From: Scortum barcoo
Lineage: Eukaryota > Chordata > Actinopteri > Centrarchiformes > Terapontidae
DNA: 64,000 bases
Direction: 5' to 3'
Assembly (NCBI GenBank): GCA_023238725.1
Contig: CM041548.1
Coordinates: 11,521,752-11,585,751 of the forward strand
Numbering within the stretch: the first letter of the stretch is position 1; every line of letters begins with the position of its first letter. Below are positions 1-13,455 of the stretch, in pieces. A program made the position numbers and the translations under genes. The notes below the pieces were generated by a model. The model ran no database searches. It saw only the letters and a program-made list of their open reading frames with translations, and was not told the DNA's origin.

Positions 1-3000
1 ATGAGCCATTCTCTCGCTCTGATATAATTACAGCGAGGGGATATTGCCTTTGGTGGAAATATCTGTCTCACATGGCATGGCTACCTCATGGGGGTGAAAA
101 AAAGTAAAGAATGATAAAGTAGTGGGCGCATAAATTCTCATTTACCATGCTCGGAGGTAAAGAGAGTGATGTTGGCAAATTCACTTAGGATGATATATTA
201 GGGAGAAGGTACCTGGGGTTCATTATATACCTCCTTTGTTAAAGCGCTTTTTGCAGTCTTGTATCGTTTGTTAGGGGGTATTTAGTCTGTCTTGTCATTT
301 GGAGCACTTACTTAGGATGTCTTTAGAGGAGCTTACGGCTGCTTGAGCTCATGTTGCATCTTGGGTCGAGGAAGGTAAGTGATATGCAAGCTAAAAACAG
401 AATAAAGGATGCTGAATGCAAGCTTTTATTGTAATGGATATGATGAAAATGTGGATGTTTCCTACTTAAGGTCATAGCCTTATCTGTGTCTGTGCCGTTG
501 TCTTTGGTTTCTTTGATTTTCTGCTCTTTGTGTCACTGAGTCTCAGTATTGCATGTTAAGGCTCAGTATATTATCGAATGGTTCTCTGGTTACGCCTGAA
601 TCTTTAAAGTTCTGTAGTATTTCTTAAACAAGTATGTGCAACTGCTCCTAGTAACAAACAGCATCCAGAATGATATCCCCACTACAACACTGTACTGTAG
701 CATGTTTAGTCATTCTCAGAGATCCATCAAAGCCGTGATTGCGGTCTTCACCTCAGAAAAATTATTTGACATTGGCTCACCCTGATTTCTCCTTTTCTCT
801 CCTTGGGGCAACAGCAGAGGTGCTATTAAAATGAGTAGCATTGATTGCTGAATTAGGGGCCTTGTGACTGGAGAGAGGGGGTGAAAGAGAGAGAGAAACA
901 GCCATTCGATAGTGAGCGGTAGACCAGTGTCATAGCCAGGAGTGTGCACCACTCCAATCAGTAGAATCTATTGTCGTGCATCGCTGCCCATGACAGATCT
1001 TGGTATCGAGCCACTGGCAGAGTACCAGGGTATTGTCTGCTTGACGGCTGCACAATCAATTCTGTTTTGTTACTAATGACCGTGGGCACCAGGGGGCAGT
1101 ATGATTCTCCGCTGGCTCCGGAGCGGGCGCGGAAAGAGATGCACTGATGCATGGCAGACAGATATGCCTGATGAATCGAAGAGATAGAGCAGCTAATAAA
1201 AAAAAAAGCAAGAACAAGGAGCTGTTATTGGAATTCAAAGCTTAATTGAAATCTAAGCGTCAGATCAGAGCATCGCAACTCATGTGCGACCATTAAATCA
1301 GACAAGTGCAACCAAACACGAGATAGGGTGGAAGTTTGCTTGCACTCATTGATGCACATCAACAGGAGAAGGGATGGCAAGGACGCCGTACTATCCCTTC
1401 TTCGAGATCAACACAATTCAACAAAAGAGCACCCTTGATATAGATTAGAAGGTGGGGAGAATAATCTAGAACAGCTACATTTGAAGTGCATTAGACTATA
1501 AAAAGATGCTACGAAACAAAGCCACCCAGATGTACCAGTCTCATAACCCAGCTTCCTCTTATTTTCCCCCTTTTTTCACATCACAATATAATATATATAA
1601 CAGTAGGAGTACAAGCCAGTAAACTCCCTGTCCTTTGAGGTTACAAGGAAGCGGTGCCATTACTGAGCCATTCCTCATTAGGGGAGTTTTGAGAGCAAGA
1701 GCCTGGCCGTCAGGGCCGCAACCTCTCTCTGGCAGTTCTGGGTCGGCCTCAACCATGCTGTGAGAAAAAAAAAAACAAAAAAAAACCCCCCAGCACCATT
1801 ACCACGCCGCATTTGTCGACAAAATAAGAGAAAAACACTGCTGGAACTTCAAAAGAACAAATAAATCTTTAATCCTGAGTGTCTTTGAATCTCTTCTAAA
1901 GTTTCCGCGGGTTTGGTAATGACAGGGACCGTGGAGAGGGACGAAGAATCTGTGTTTCTGTTTGTTTGGGAGAGAGTGACTGATTTGGGGAGCTAAACTA
2001 GGGGGGAAATCAGGCTGAAAGAGATGCTGCATTACATCTTTTGATGTTAGTTCTGATAGTTCACTCAGTAGGATGCCATGTGGTGTGTTATGTTGTGGGT
2101 TTTGATGCTTTTCATTTTCCACAAATAATTCTTTATTGTATGATATTAATTTCTCTTATGCTAAGGTACTGGCATTACTCCTTGCGCTGTAAATTTGAAA
2201 GTGCGTATGCCCAGACTAACACACATGTGAGTATTACACTTTCTTATACCTACCTTATTTGATTCATTATTCAAAACAATCTGGCATATGAATTCAGCCT
2301 GTCAGATACACAGTGGTGAACCTGCTGAGTCAACCCTACGAAGGCTTTCAGCTCCAGCTCCACTCTACTCTATCATCAGCGTGATTGACGGCGCGCAATC
2401 TCAAAGCCCGGTTCGAGGTCATGTGATGGCCACTGGAGCATGCCCAGTATAGTTGAACGGCAGGCGGGTGGGACACCAGGTAGCGGCATCTGGTCTCCGG
2501 GTTTTTCTAGAACACACACTGCCTGTGGCGCTGCAGGCTTGGCTGGCCGAACATCTGTCTGCGATGTGCAGGCCGGCTGGATGAGCAGACCCGCAACCCA
2601 ACCAACCAGCCAAATGAACGTCCTGCACAAGTGAACGTCCTTCAGGGATATGTGGGTTAATATCTCTGTTATCCAACTCCACTCATCCCTCTCTATGATT
2701 TTTTTCCCCCCAAAGCTGCTGTCATTGTTTGTTCTTTGTTCTGCATTGATTCCTCATGATGAAGACCACATTTTCTAAAGCTCCATGTTTATTAATGTGA
2801 TTCTTATGAAGCAAATGCTTTCTTCCAGTTTAAAGTGTTTGTTGCCTTTAGTGACAAAACCGAAGCTAAAATATTATGTTGTGCATATCTCAACCAAATG
2901 TGTCTCTGTTGTTAAACTAAGATGCGGTGTATATTCCTAAGTTGTAACATTCAGTTATTTTACACAATGCTGACAATGAAAAGGTGCTTTTGTTGCTCAG

Positions 3001-3270
3001 ATGCACTCTCTAACCCTCTAGTCAATATGTTTGCTTTTTCAAGCACACTTGGTTTTGTAAATAGATACATGACAAGGATGAATTTTCTCAGCACAGCGAA
3101 TGTGGACACAGAAGCTCTGCATGCATACATACTTGAGAATGTATATTCGAACTTTCTTTTGTATGTACAATTGGACGAGAGTCTGGAGCCACACTAGCGT
3201 CTTTGTTGCTGATGTTGCCATGCTGATGTTATCATTACAGCAGGTATAACGTTCACCATCTATGCACTGT
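1..3270. other. intergenic, no gene recognised
   Basis: No open frame here has a recognisable domain or exon signature. The first 200 bases are of balanced composition. 2380-2640 is GC-richer, with a direct repeat of GAACGTCCT at 2617-2625 and 2633-2641. Neither could be assigned. Confidence 0.6.
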
Positions 3271-3279
3271 ATGCATGTC

Positions 3280-3630
3280 ACCATTTGCAGAGGCGATGAA
3301 AATGTCCTGGGTTTTGCAGGTTTGGTTATAAACCAAAGAGCTGGACAGATAAAAGGTTGAGGATGGAGCTAGATGCAAAGTGAGGTGATCACCCTGGGTT
3401 TTACAGTTCTTCCTCGGGGGGACATGGGTGTGTATCCTAAATTTCATGGCAATCCAACAGATATGGAGACGTTTCACAAAATAGCGAAAATGTCAATGTC
3501 ATGGTGGTGCTAGAGGAAAGGTCAGCAACTCACTAAAGTCAGAGGGATTCCTCCTCTAGAGACCATGAATGGCTGTACAGATTTCTATGGCAGTTCGTCC
3601 AATCCCTGTTGAGACATTTGGACCCAAATG
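3280..3630 (+). repeat. fish interspersed repeat (non-coding transposon relic)
   Basis: The block contains phrases I recognise from a very common teleost repeat: AAATTTCATGGCAATCCAAC, CATGGTGGTGCTAGAGGAAA, GACCATGAATGGCTGTACAG and ATCCCTGTTGAGACATTTGG. It has no coding capacity. It is likely a fragment of a non-autonomous DNA transposon, though I cannot name the family. The orientation is that of the usual phrase order. Confidence 0.6.
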
Positions 3631-3639
3631 CAGGACTGG

Positions 3640-6600
3640 TCGAGAGGGTGACAAAATCAACGTGAAAGCTGCCCTTGGCTCACTCCACATGTTTTAAATA
3701 CCACAATCATTTATAATGGCTCTAACACCCCATCCATCTTTCATATACAATCTCAAGACTTAAAATTCATAGGTTACAGCAGCGTAGGTAGAGAAAACAG
3801 TTTAGCATTTCTGTGTTCAGAATGACAAGGACATGCTGTGAATCAAGAGGCAGCAATCGTAACCTTGCCAGGATAATTAAAGAAACTTTGCAGTCACTGT
3901 CATGTCAATCAAGCATTCATGTGCTGTCTCCCTGTGAAGAGGGGTAAACATTTCCAAGATAATTAGGAGAGAGTTCAGTTTGACAAGAGGCAACCATTTG
4001 TATGTGGTTTTAATGAATCCAAAACATTCTGTATGGGACATTGCTTTTGTGTAATTAGCACATGTTGAATTCCTTGAAAAAAAAGGTGTTGGTGCCCTCA
4101 AGAGAAGCTACAATTACTTTTAACACTGTAGCAACAACTCTGCAGTCTCGTTTGTAGCATATTAAATGCAGAATTAAGTTTACGTTTTTCCTGTGGCTTT
4201 TTTATTTTAGCTGAGTAACGGCTATATGAGCAGAAGAACAAAAACACCTTAACAACACAACACTTCACACTGCTCAGACCAACAGAAAAGAGCAGCATGA
4301 TGCATCGTGTCCGCTTGCCCCCTTCCAATCCAGCCTTGCCGACAACAGATGGCCGTCTCTCCCACAATGCCGCGCGGTCGCAGATGCCAACAGAAGAGGT
4401 GACAAACACTCTGCAGGTGTCTGTCCCTCTGCGTCCGCGGCGTGTTCGCTCGCTTGTGTGTGTGTGTGCAACGGGGGACAAAGAGCATCTTTCTTGCACG
4501 GCGAGGAGAGTGTAATTGATAGCAGAGGACAACCTGCAGGAAGGAAGTGCCATCATATGCTAAATGGATGGCTTGGCACAGACTGGCACAAACTGTTGGG
4601 ACAGATGCAGTCGAAGTCAGCGTTACTCATTATGGAATCTTATATGAGTATGCTGAGAGTCTCGTTTCATAACAAATGATGAGCGGAGGCTGGTTTCCAA
4701 AAGCACTGAGAGAGCCGTCTGGTGACTGGTATTTGACAGCGTTTTGTTTCAGTAACGTCATTTCCATTTCATTTCAGTGCCTTGAAAGTATCACATTCAC
4801 ATTTTACATGTGGTTCTTTGGATCGTCCATAACACGACATAGTACGCAGCAAATATATCTTGTATCACTGCATTATTTCATGCTGCAGTGTAGGGCTGCT
4901 TTTGGCTGCACTCTGCAATCTGTTCCCTGTGTGCTGGCCAGGCCAGGTGTGGTGGTTGGCAGGGGCTAGCAGAGCCAGGTGAGCAAGCTGCTGGCCAGGT
5001 GCCCTCCAGAGGCTCGCTAGACTGACCAGATACCAGATGGCTGTGGGGCACCAGCAGGCAGGCAAGTACGCCAGCGCACACACAAGATCACACACGCACA
5101 TAGTTACTCATGCAAGTAGACTTTCTCACACATGCCTCATGTACACGTGCACGCACGCAGACACTCTGCTGTGGCCATAAAAAGAGCATTAGGAAACATT
5201 GCAGCCCTCCAGTGAGTTTCGAAGTGAAATGCTTAATGTGTTTTTACTGTACTTCTCTCCCAGCGGCTGAGGTAGAACTCATGCACAACACAACGATATA
5301 CAACCCGCTCCATCTCTGAACACACATAAATGTCACTCATAAAGTCCAAAGCTGGACCAAATCAGGATGAATTTTTCAAGAGTTTATTGGACTCCGGTTT
5401 GGTGCTTAAATAACTACTTTGGCATGTGAGTGAAGCTACCAATGGAAACTTTTCCCTACAGTTTGAGGAGATATTACAGAGAGAGATGTTATTTTTTTCA
5501 GTCCAGGGTCTGCTAACAATCTAGCTGTCACTGTATAACTGTGCTATACTGTGTTAAACATGATCTAATTTGGACTAAGATTTTCATCATTTTTGATTCT
5601 CTGTAGATTTCTATGCAAAAAGAGTCTCTCTAAGCCATTTCAACATTATTTTTATTGTACATTCACTGAGTAAAAGTGGCCAAAGAACTATGAGTTTAGC
5701 CACCCACTAACCACACATCACATTTTTCTCATCATGTGAGTCCTCCAAGCATACTGCATGTAAAAGCATAGCATTTGCATACCAGTAGTTTATTGTAATG
5801 TTCGTTGTCGCAGCTTCTCCATTTCCACACAGCCGCCCACGCCGGTAATAGACTGCTTTGGATCCAGGGGTTGTTAATCTAGAGCTTTGAATCTCAGCCC
5901 AAACATGATTAGCCTGACTCTTTGGGTTTGGCTTGATTCAGGATCTAATTCCCTCTGGCTCAAATTAGGTCAGGTTTAATTTTATTCATCATTTCCTCTA
6001 AATTGGAGCACCATTTATTTGTTTGCATTAATTTTGGATTAACATAAGTATGTTTTGAATATAACAGCATTTTTCATCTGATGTTTCTGTTAATATCTGA
6101 CTCTTGTGTTTAATCAGCCTATTGAGGAGCAGTCTGGAAGTTAACAAATGGCTCTTACCTCTCTGGCTCTTGGCTATCGTTGTAGTAAAGTTCACATCAG
6201 GTTAGGTAAAACTGAATCCACGCCAGGTCGAATTAGGTTATTTCAGGTGAGCATTTTAAAAGTTTAATATATTCCATTTACTCTTCTACCCTTGCCGGTA
6301 TCCACCACATCTGACTAGAAGCTTTTGAAGCTAATACCACAGCAACAGTTTTATAGTTAATACAGCCTCAGGAACCTTTTTTAAACTCAGAGCAAATTCC
6401 ACCCGGCCTCCTGCGTGTATTAATGGAAGCAGACCTCAACCAGCGTATAGAAATATGCATGCGATACATACATGCAGTGTATAATATCCACCTCCACAAA
6501 GAAACAATGACAGACGTTTCTTCCGCATTATCTGACGGTTCATAAATCACACTTGTGCGTCTGGCCGGGAGAAGACGGATCGGCCATCTGTAAATATTTA

Positions 6601-6880
6601 TTCAGCATCTCTATAATTAAACAGAGCCAATGCATCATGTCAGGCATACATGTCTGATGACGCCGGCGCACACACACACACACACACATACACACACACA
6701 TACACACATACACACACAATGCTGAATAATACAGTGTGGAACAGCTTGGTCAAACATTTGTTGTAGATCTGAGAGAGAGACAGCGCAGCAGAGACAGACT
6801 CAGAGAGAGAGAGTATTGAAGTGAGGGAGGATAGACGGGTCCAGCATGATAGAATAGTAAAGGATGGACTTATAATTCAT
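3640..6880. other. intergenic, no gene recognised
   Basis: I see no exon, RNA gene or named repeat. Small TG/CA-rich tracts lie near 4458-4470 and 5075-5160, with a CA microsatellite at 6668-6718. Confidence 0.6.
6668..6718. repeat. (CA)n microsatellite with TA interruptions
   Basis: CA dinucleotides broken by single ATA steps, about 50 bases. Confidence 0.95.
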
Positions 6881-6889
6881 GACATACCA

Positions 6890-9800
6890 GAGTTGGGACC
6901 AGTAACGCAGAGTTGCAGTCTTACACGCTTCTCTGCACCTCCATTAGAGCAGCTGCACACCCAAGTATAGACTAGAAACTGTGTCTGCCCAGCGACCATT
7001 TAAACTCTTAAAACCAAAAAGGGGAGTCATTCAGAAAAATCTAATAAAAATTAACACAACCGCTGCAGCGACTCAGCAACAGCATAATAAGAAATTAGAA
7101 CATCAGATCTCTGGCCTCTAAGGCTGTTCTGATAAATGATTTGATATCAGACTCTGATATAGACCTGTTCTGCCTTACTGAGACCTGGCTAGGTCAGGAA
7201 GAATTTGTTAGCCTAAATTGAATCCACTCTGCTGAGTCATTCTAACATTCATCTTCCTCGAGACACTGGACGAGGAGGTGGAGTTGCAGCCATCTCCAGC
7301 CTGGAGGAGCACAAAGCCAGTACTAGTTCGCTGTAGTGTACCGCCCCCCAGGCCCATACTCTGAATTTTTATCTGAATTTTCAGAGCTCTTGTCAAATTT
7401 AGTCTTGAAAATGACAAGGTAATTATTGTAGGTGATTTTAAATATTCATGTGGACATGGATAGTGACAGTCTTAGCACAAGCATTCATCTCATTATTGGA
7501 CTCCATTGGGTTTTCTCAGAGAGTAAATTCTCCAACTCACTGTCACAATCACACCCTTGATTTGGTCCTTACATATGGTATTGAAATTGAGCATTTAATA
7601 GTCTCCCCCCAAAATCCTATATTATCAGATCACTACTTAGTATTATTTGAATTCCCATTACAGGACTATGCACCACAAGAAAAATCTGTGTTCACTAGAT
7701 GGTTACCTGACTCTATTGTGCCTCTAAAAAGAAAGATTATAAAACAAAAGAGATTGGCACCATGGTTTAACTCTCTGCAACTCGCAAGTTAAAACAAACA
7801 ACACGACAACTGGAAAGGATATGGTGCTCCACCAAAGAGGATGACTCTCGCCTAGCCTGGAAAGAGTCTCAAAACCTATATAGGAAAGCCCTGTGTAATA
7901 CCAGAGCAGCCTACTATTCTTCTGCATTAATAGAGGAAAATAAGAACTGCCCTAGGCTTTCTTTTCAGCACTGTAGCCAGGCTGACACAGAGCCATAGCT
8001 CTATTGAACCCTGCATCCCCTTAAGTTTAAGTAGTAATGATTTCATGAGCTTCTTTAATAACAAGATTTTGAATATTAGGGACAAAATTTGTCAAGATCT
8101 GCCCTCGTTAGACTCTGATCTATCTAACTTGCTTTCAGACTCAGGAAATTTAGGAGCAGATACATTAAAACCTGACAATTGCTTAGACAGTTTTATTCCA
8201 ATATTGGCCTTCCCAAATTATCCTCGTTAGTTTCATCATCGAAAGCAACAACTTGTCTCCTAGACCCCATCCCAACTACACTGCTTAAGGAAGTTTTCCC
8301 ATTTATTGGCACATTGCTGCTGTACCCCAGTCTTTTAAAGTAGCTGTAATTAAACCATTGATCAAAAAACCTACACTTGATGCAGATGTGTGTTAGCCAA
8401 CTTACAGATCCAATATCCAACCTCCCCTTTTTGTCTAAGATCCTAGAGAAAGTTATGTAATTATCTCCACAGCAATAGTCTTTTTGAAGATTTTCATTCA
8501 GGATTTAGAGCTCACCATAGCACAGAAACAGCACTTGTGAAAGTCACTAATGACCTGTTGACAGCATCAGATAAGAGGGCTTCTGTCTGTACTTGTCCTG
8601 TTAGACCTCAGTGCTGCCTTTGATACAGTTGACCATCACATTCTGTTGCTGAGAATGGAAAAACTGCTTGGTATTAAAGGGTCTGCATTAAACTGGATTC
8701 AGATCATACTTATCAGATCGGACTGCCTTAAAGATATAAAGGCTTGGATGACAAGAAATTTCCTGCTGTTGAACTCAGATAAAACTGAAGTGATCCTATT
8801 AGGTCCGAAACACCTGAGGAACACGTTTTCTCCTAAGATAGCCTTGCTGGATGGCATTAACTTGGGCCTCCAGCACCACTGTAAGGAACCTCTGTGTTTT
8901 AATTGATCAGGATATGTCCTTTGACAACCATATCAAGCATGTATTTCAAGGTCTGCCTTTTACCACCTGCGCAACATCGCAAAAATTCGGCACTTTTCTG
9001 TCCCAAAGCGATGCTGAAAAATTAGTCCATGCATTTGTCTCTTCCAGGCTGGATTATTGTAATTCACTTTTATCAGGCTGCCCGAACAAGTCGTTAAAGA
9101 CTCTACAGCTGGTCCAGAATGCCTGCTGCTCGGGTGCTGACTAGAACCAGGAAAAGAGACCATATTACTCCAGTATTGGCTTCTCTGCATTGGCTTCCCT
9201 GTAAAATTTAGAGTGGATTTTAAAATCCTTCTCCTCACATATAAGGCTCTGCATGGTCTGGCACCATCATATCTTAATGAATTGATAACTCCTTATCATC
9301 CGACTAGAGTGCTGCGCTCCCAAAATGCAGGCTTACTTGTAGTTCCCAGGGTTTCCAGAAGTGATTCTGGTTGTGGTCCATCTGTCTGAGGTTCACTGGC
9401 CTGGTGGGGACATGATCTGTGTCTGTGTTGTGGAGAGAAGGTTCGAGTGGCCCAGAGCTCCATATGAGGACTTCTAGAGATGCACTTGGACTCATGGACT
9501 TCTTTTCCTATTACCTGTGATACTTTCACACATGGAACTAAACCCATGAACTCAGTATATTGATGATGATGTTCTCTGTACATGTGGCATCTACTGCACG
9601 TCTGTCCGTCCCAGGGAGAGGGATCCCTCATCTGTGGCTCTTCCTCAGGTTTCTTCTTTTTCCCATAAAGGGTTTTTTGAAGTTTCGAGGGTCTAAGGAC
9701 AGAGGGTGTCACAACTGTACAGATTGTAAAGCCCTCCGAGGCAAACAATGTTTATGATTTTGGGCTTTAAATAAATAAATTTGATTTATGATTTGATTTT
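6890..9800 (+). mobile_element. decayed L2-like LINE retrotransposon
   Basis: Frameshifted pieces of one LINE follow in the correct order. Endonuclease: DLFCLTETWLGQEEF near 7160, then VYRPPGPYSEF near 7340, then the frame at 7448-7792 with LLDSIGFSQRVNSPTHCHNH and ILSDHYLVLFEFPL. Reverse transcriptase: ETALVKVTNDLL (about 8526), VLLDLSAAFDTVDHHILL (about 8595-8650), LNSDKTEVILLGPKH (8775-8820), LVHAFVSSRLDYCNSLLSGC (about 9020-9080) and HITPVLASLHWLPVKF near 9160. The 3' end has GTAAAGCCCTCCGAGGCAAA and GGGCTTTAAATAAATAAA, typical of fish L2 tails. About 2.9 kb survives. There are many frameshifts and an internal deletion that removes the catalytic YADD region, so it is dead. Confidence 0.9.
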
Positions 9801-12412
9801 AAATGCAAGATAACAAAGACAAAGAGCGATAGCAGGGAAGGAATCAACAGATGAAATGATAAATGCAAGATGTTGCAGGAGAGAGAAAGGGCAAGAAAGA
9901 CAAGCAGTGAGGACAGATGAATCCAGCATGTCAGAGGACAGAAGGGAGAGAGAGAGAAAGGTCTGACAGAGGTAATAGTTTCAAGATGGTCTGTCAGTAC
10001 TTGACCTGATATAGCCCATAACTGATGAAGGGAGGTGAGCTGGAACAGGATTCACTGGATTCACACATCTAATCTACCTCATTCTCCAGATGTTACCATT
10101 TGGAGGAAAGTTAAAGTTGTACACTGATGTAGTAATGTACTTAAATGATGATTAAATCATGAGAGCGGGATATTGTGTGGGTGTGTGAGTGGGAGACAGA
10201 AGAGCAAAAGTTAAAAAAAAAGTTTGACTCGACAGGGATACTTTGGAAGGCAGATTAAAAGGAGCTTCAAATGCGGAGTAACACAGTTTTACAATTTTTG
10301 GCTGGTTGAGCGGTGCAATAATCTACGGTTGTAAGTAAGAGAAAGGTTCCCATAATCCCTATGGGACTATCTTGGTTTAAAGCTGTATTAAGGGCTTCGA
10401 GACAGACTCAGCAACAAGTCTTGATGTATTACCTAGATGGACACATTAACCGATCCATTACTTTATTAGTCTCCACAGAAAAATGTGTCTCATACCTTTA
10501 AGATTGCTGTCTTTTCATTCTAGCGCATGGTGCAAACAGCCCATATACCCCCTATAGAAATCAGCTAATGTTCATAAACTGTAGCTCTCCATGACCTGCT
10601 ACAGCACCACGTTAAGAAACACTTACTACATTACTTACACATCGAGCAGAAACAGAGGGACACAGAAGCAACCATTTCTTAGTTGGCAATTAGTGCTCTA
10701 TGTCAGATGCAAGTCCATTACTGATCCCTGGTTTGGCTCCAAGTCGTTTTGGCTCAGTAGATTGTGTTTTTTTTTTAACAGCAACTCGACCAGATTGGCA
10801 GACATTTATAGTTACTTTTCGCAGTCTAAGTTTCAAATTTTTAAAGGCAGAGTATCATTTCTACATTTAAGCTTTGTCTGTGATGCCTCATAATCATAAT
10901 GTTTTGTTTTTTTAGCCTGTAAAAGCCCAATTAAGTGTGAACTGTATGACACAGATTTACTGCAGATTTAAAGCTTATTGTATTATCCGTTTTTATCTCT
11001 GCAGTATTTAAGTGTCAGCCTCCTTTAGATTTATCCCGAGTATGTTTCTCCAAGTGTAAATGTGTGTTGCAGCTGTACACACATGTCTATGTCTCCGCCT
11101 GTGTGCAGTTTGTGTATTAGTATGCGGCTTGTGTCTGGATTTGAATCCACGTGGGGGCTGCCATTTCCGATCTGAGACATTTCACGCAGATATAGAACAA
11201 CGTTGCAACCTCCCCATGTCTCCTGACAACCAACCCCAGACAATCTTCATCCATCTTCCTTCCCCCTCACACCAATCAAATTCTGGTGCCATGGGAGAGC
11301 AAAAGAAGTCCCATGTATATTTCAGCAAAATATCTCAGCTCAATCTGCATTGCAAAACTGTAAATGTGATATTTAGAATGAAAAATTGATTTCACAAACA
11401 AACCATTCACCAATAAATAGCTTTTAATCAAGATGATGGCTTGATGTGCCTGCAGTGCTTCTATCACATTTTAAGGTTTTTATTAATACATAGCACTGGA
11501 ATTAATTCATTTTATGTTGTCCACAGGGATGGCCTTGTGAAGTTCTCCACTATAAATATTCCATCAGCTCTGTCAGGCTTTCTTCCACTTTTGTCAACTC
11601 ATTAATATAAAAACTTATTTTTTTCAGATAATCAGGACAAACATAAGTTAAAACGGCTCACTGGAGGACTATTAAGAACTCAGATGTAGGTTGTTAATGC
11701 ATTTCTCTTCAGGACAGCAGGGAACTAATAAGGCAAAATTGCAGGTACTCTTTGTACTGAATTTGTTTTAGTTTAGTTTGAATATGATGCATTTTTGTGT
11801 AATTTATGTGCAACACATCCAACATTTTATTGTTAAACCACAGAAATTTTATCTCCGCCATGTCGGCTTTTTATTACATAAAAATGCACGCTAACAGTCT
11901 AAATAAATCAACCTTTGAAAGCTGAAAACACATCCCACTAACTAAAACTACACAGATGAATAAACCATATTTTAACGACAAATTTTAACTTTAAAAGGGA
12001 AGGATATGGCCTGATAATTAGACTGAAATGCCATTTCATTTCACTTCATTCTTTAAATTGCTGAAGAAATGGGAAATGTGTGCAGCGATGCAGAGCTGTG
12101 AAACCAGACTGGGAGGGATGATGTATGTTAGTTTGTGTTCTGGTAGTTAAATTCCCTCACTCGACCATCTCGTGGATTTTGGTTCAATCATCCCTGGAGG
12201 TGAATACCGACTTCTTTGCATGCATTAGCATATTCTAAGTTCACCCTCCATGACTTCCTGAAGTTATGACATTTATTTAAAATTAAAAACCACCATTAAA
12301 TTCAGGGCCAGTGTAGCAGCAACCAACCCAAAGCTATTGCATTTAGTTTTATCCACAGCCCGACTCCCTCCACATCCCTTTGCTTCCTGAAAGCTCCAGC
12401 AACCCCCAACTG

Positions 12413-12413
<1 letters not shown>

Positions 12414-12443
<30 letters not shown>
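12414..12443. repeat. (CA)n microsatellite
   Basis: Fifteen perfect CA units. Confidence 0.95.
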
Positions 12444-12445
<2 letters not shown>

Positions 12446-13449
12446 CACATGCCCCCTCAGAGAGATGGATGGCATGTATTCCCATCCCTCTCCCAGGCCA
12501 GCATCCAGGTGCACAACAGCTGGGGAAGCCAGGGGGAAGGTGCTGGGTGAGGAGGGACGGGGGAGACAGAAGACCAGGGATGGGTGGATGGAAGTGGGGC
12601 CAGAGGGTGTAAAGGATGCTCAGGAATAAGCTATAAATTTCCTCAGGAACGCTCTGGGTGCTTATGGCGTCTCCTTGTCTGTCTGGACAGCAGTACTAAT
12701 CTATGACATTGGTGTGCTGGTGAGCCCAGTTTCATCAGGCACACTCAATCACAGTTACTTTTTACATTTTTTTTATTTTTTAAACATAAGCTCTTGATTG
12801 GGCTCTCTACTGTCCCTTGACGAAAAGGAGGAGATCTATCCAAGTGTGCAAGCAGTGTGGCAGCTTTAAACAGGAAATAGAAAGAAGAGAAGAAAGAAGA
12901 GAGAGACAGAGAGGAGTGACAAAAAAATATGTGCTACTGATTTATGATGATTGTGAAAGATAAATCATGGGCACTTGATAGTCCTATATTCTCTAAATGT
13001 TCAATGTGGCCAACAGTCAGTCACTTTCACTCACTGATATATGCATGATTCAGCCCAGAGTATGAAACTAATGCTTAATAGTGAACTCCACATGCCTGAG
13101 AATGAGTTATTAGTGCAACCACTCGTTGTGTATCATGTTAACGGAAAGGTTTATTTATCACTGTGCAGAATGCAGAGAGAAAGATTAAAATGCTGAATTA
13201 TGTCAAGAGTGAAAGAAAATGCTGATTCAAGTTACAAGTTTTTATTATATAAAACTGATTGTTTTCACTACACTACTGATGTTATCCATTTATATTTAAG
13301 GCACAGACATTTTAACAAATGTCCTCTGTTTTTTGTTATCTCTTGAGAATAAATGGCTTTCATGTATAATTTATCTTCTTTTTGTATACATTTAAAGAAT
13401 GCAGTTTTTTTGTATGTATTTTGTGTATATTGTATTTTGTCTTACGGTA

Positions 13450-13455
13450 AATAAA
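13450..13455 (+). terminator. possible polyadenylation signal of an unknown plus-strand transcript
   Basis: Near 13447-13460 the plus strand reads GTAAATAAATGG at the end of a T-rich, 3'-UTR-like stretch (13300-13475). No upstream exon is recognised, so this may be chance. Confidence 0.12.

Noticed and set aside
2405..2420. CCCGGTTCGAGGTC, resembling a tRNA B box
   Set aside because: No A box, acceptor stem or cloverleaf could be drawn around it, so neither a tRNA nor a tRNA-derived SINE is supported.
7448..9144. Open frames that could be taken as a novel host gene
   Set aside because: Their order and motifs (endonuclease then RT, with an L2-like 3' tail) show they are pieces of a dead LINE.
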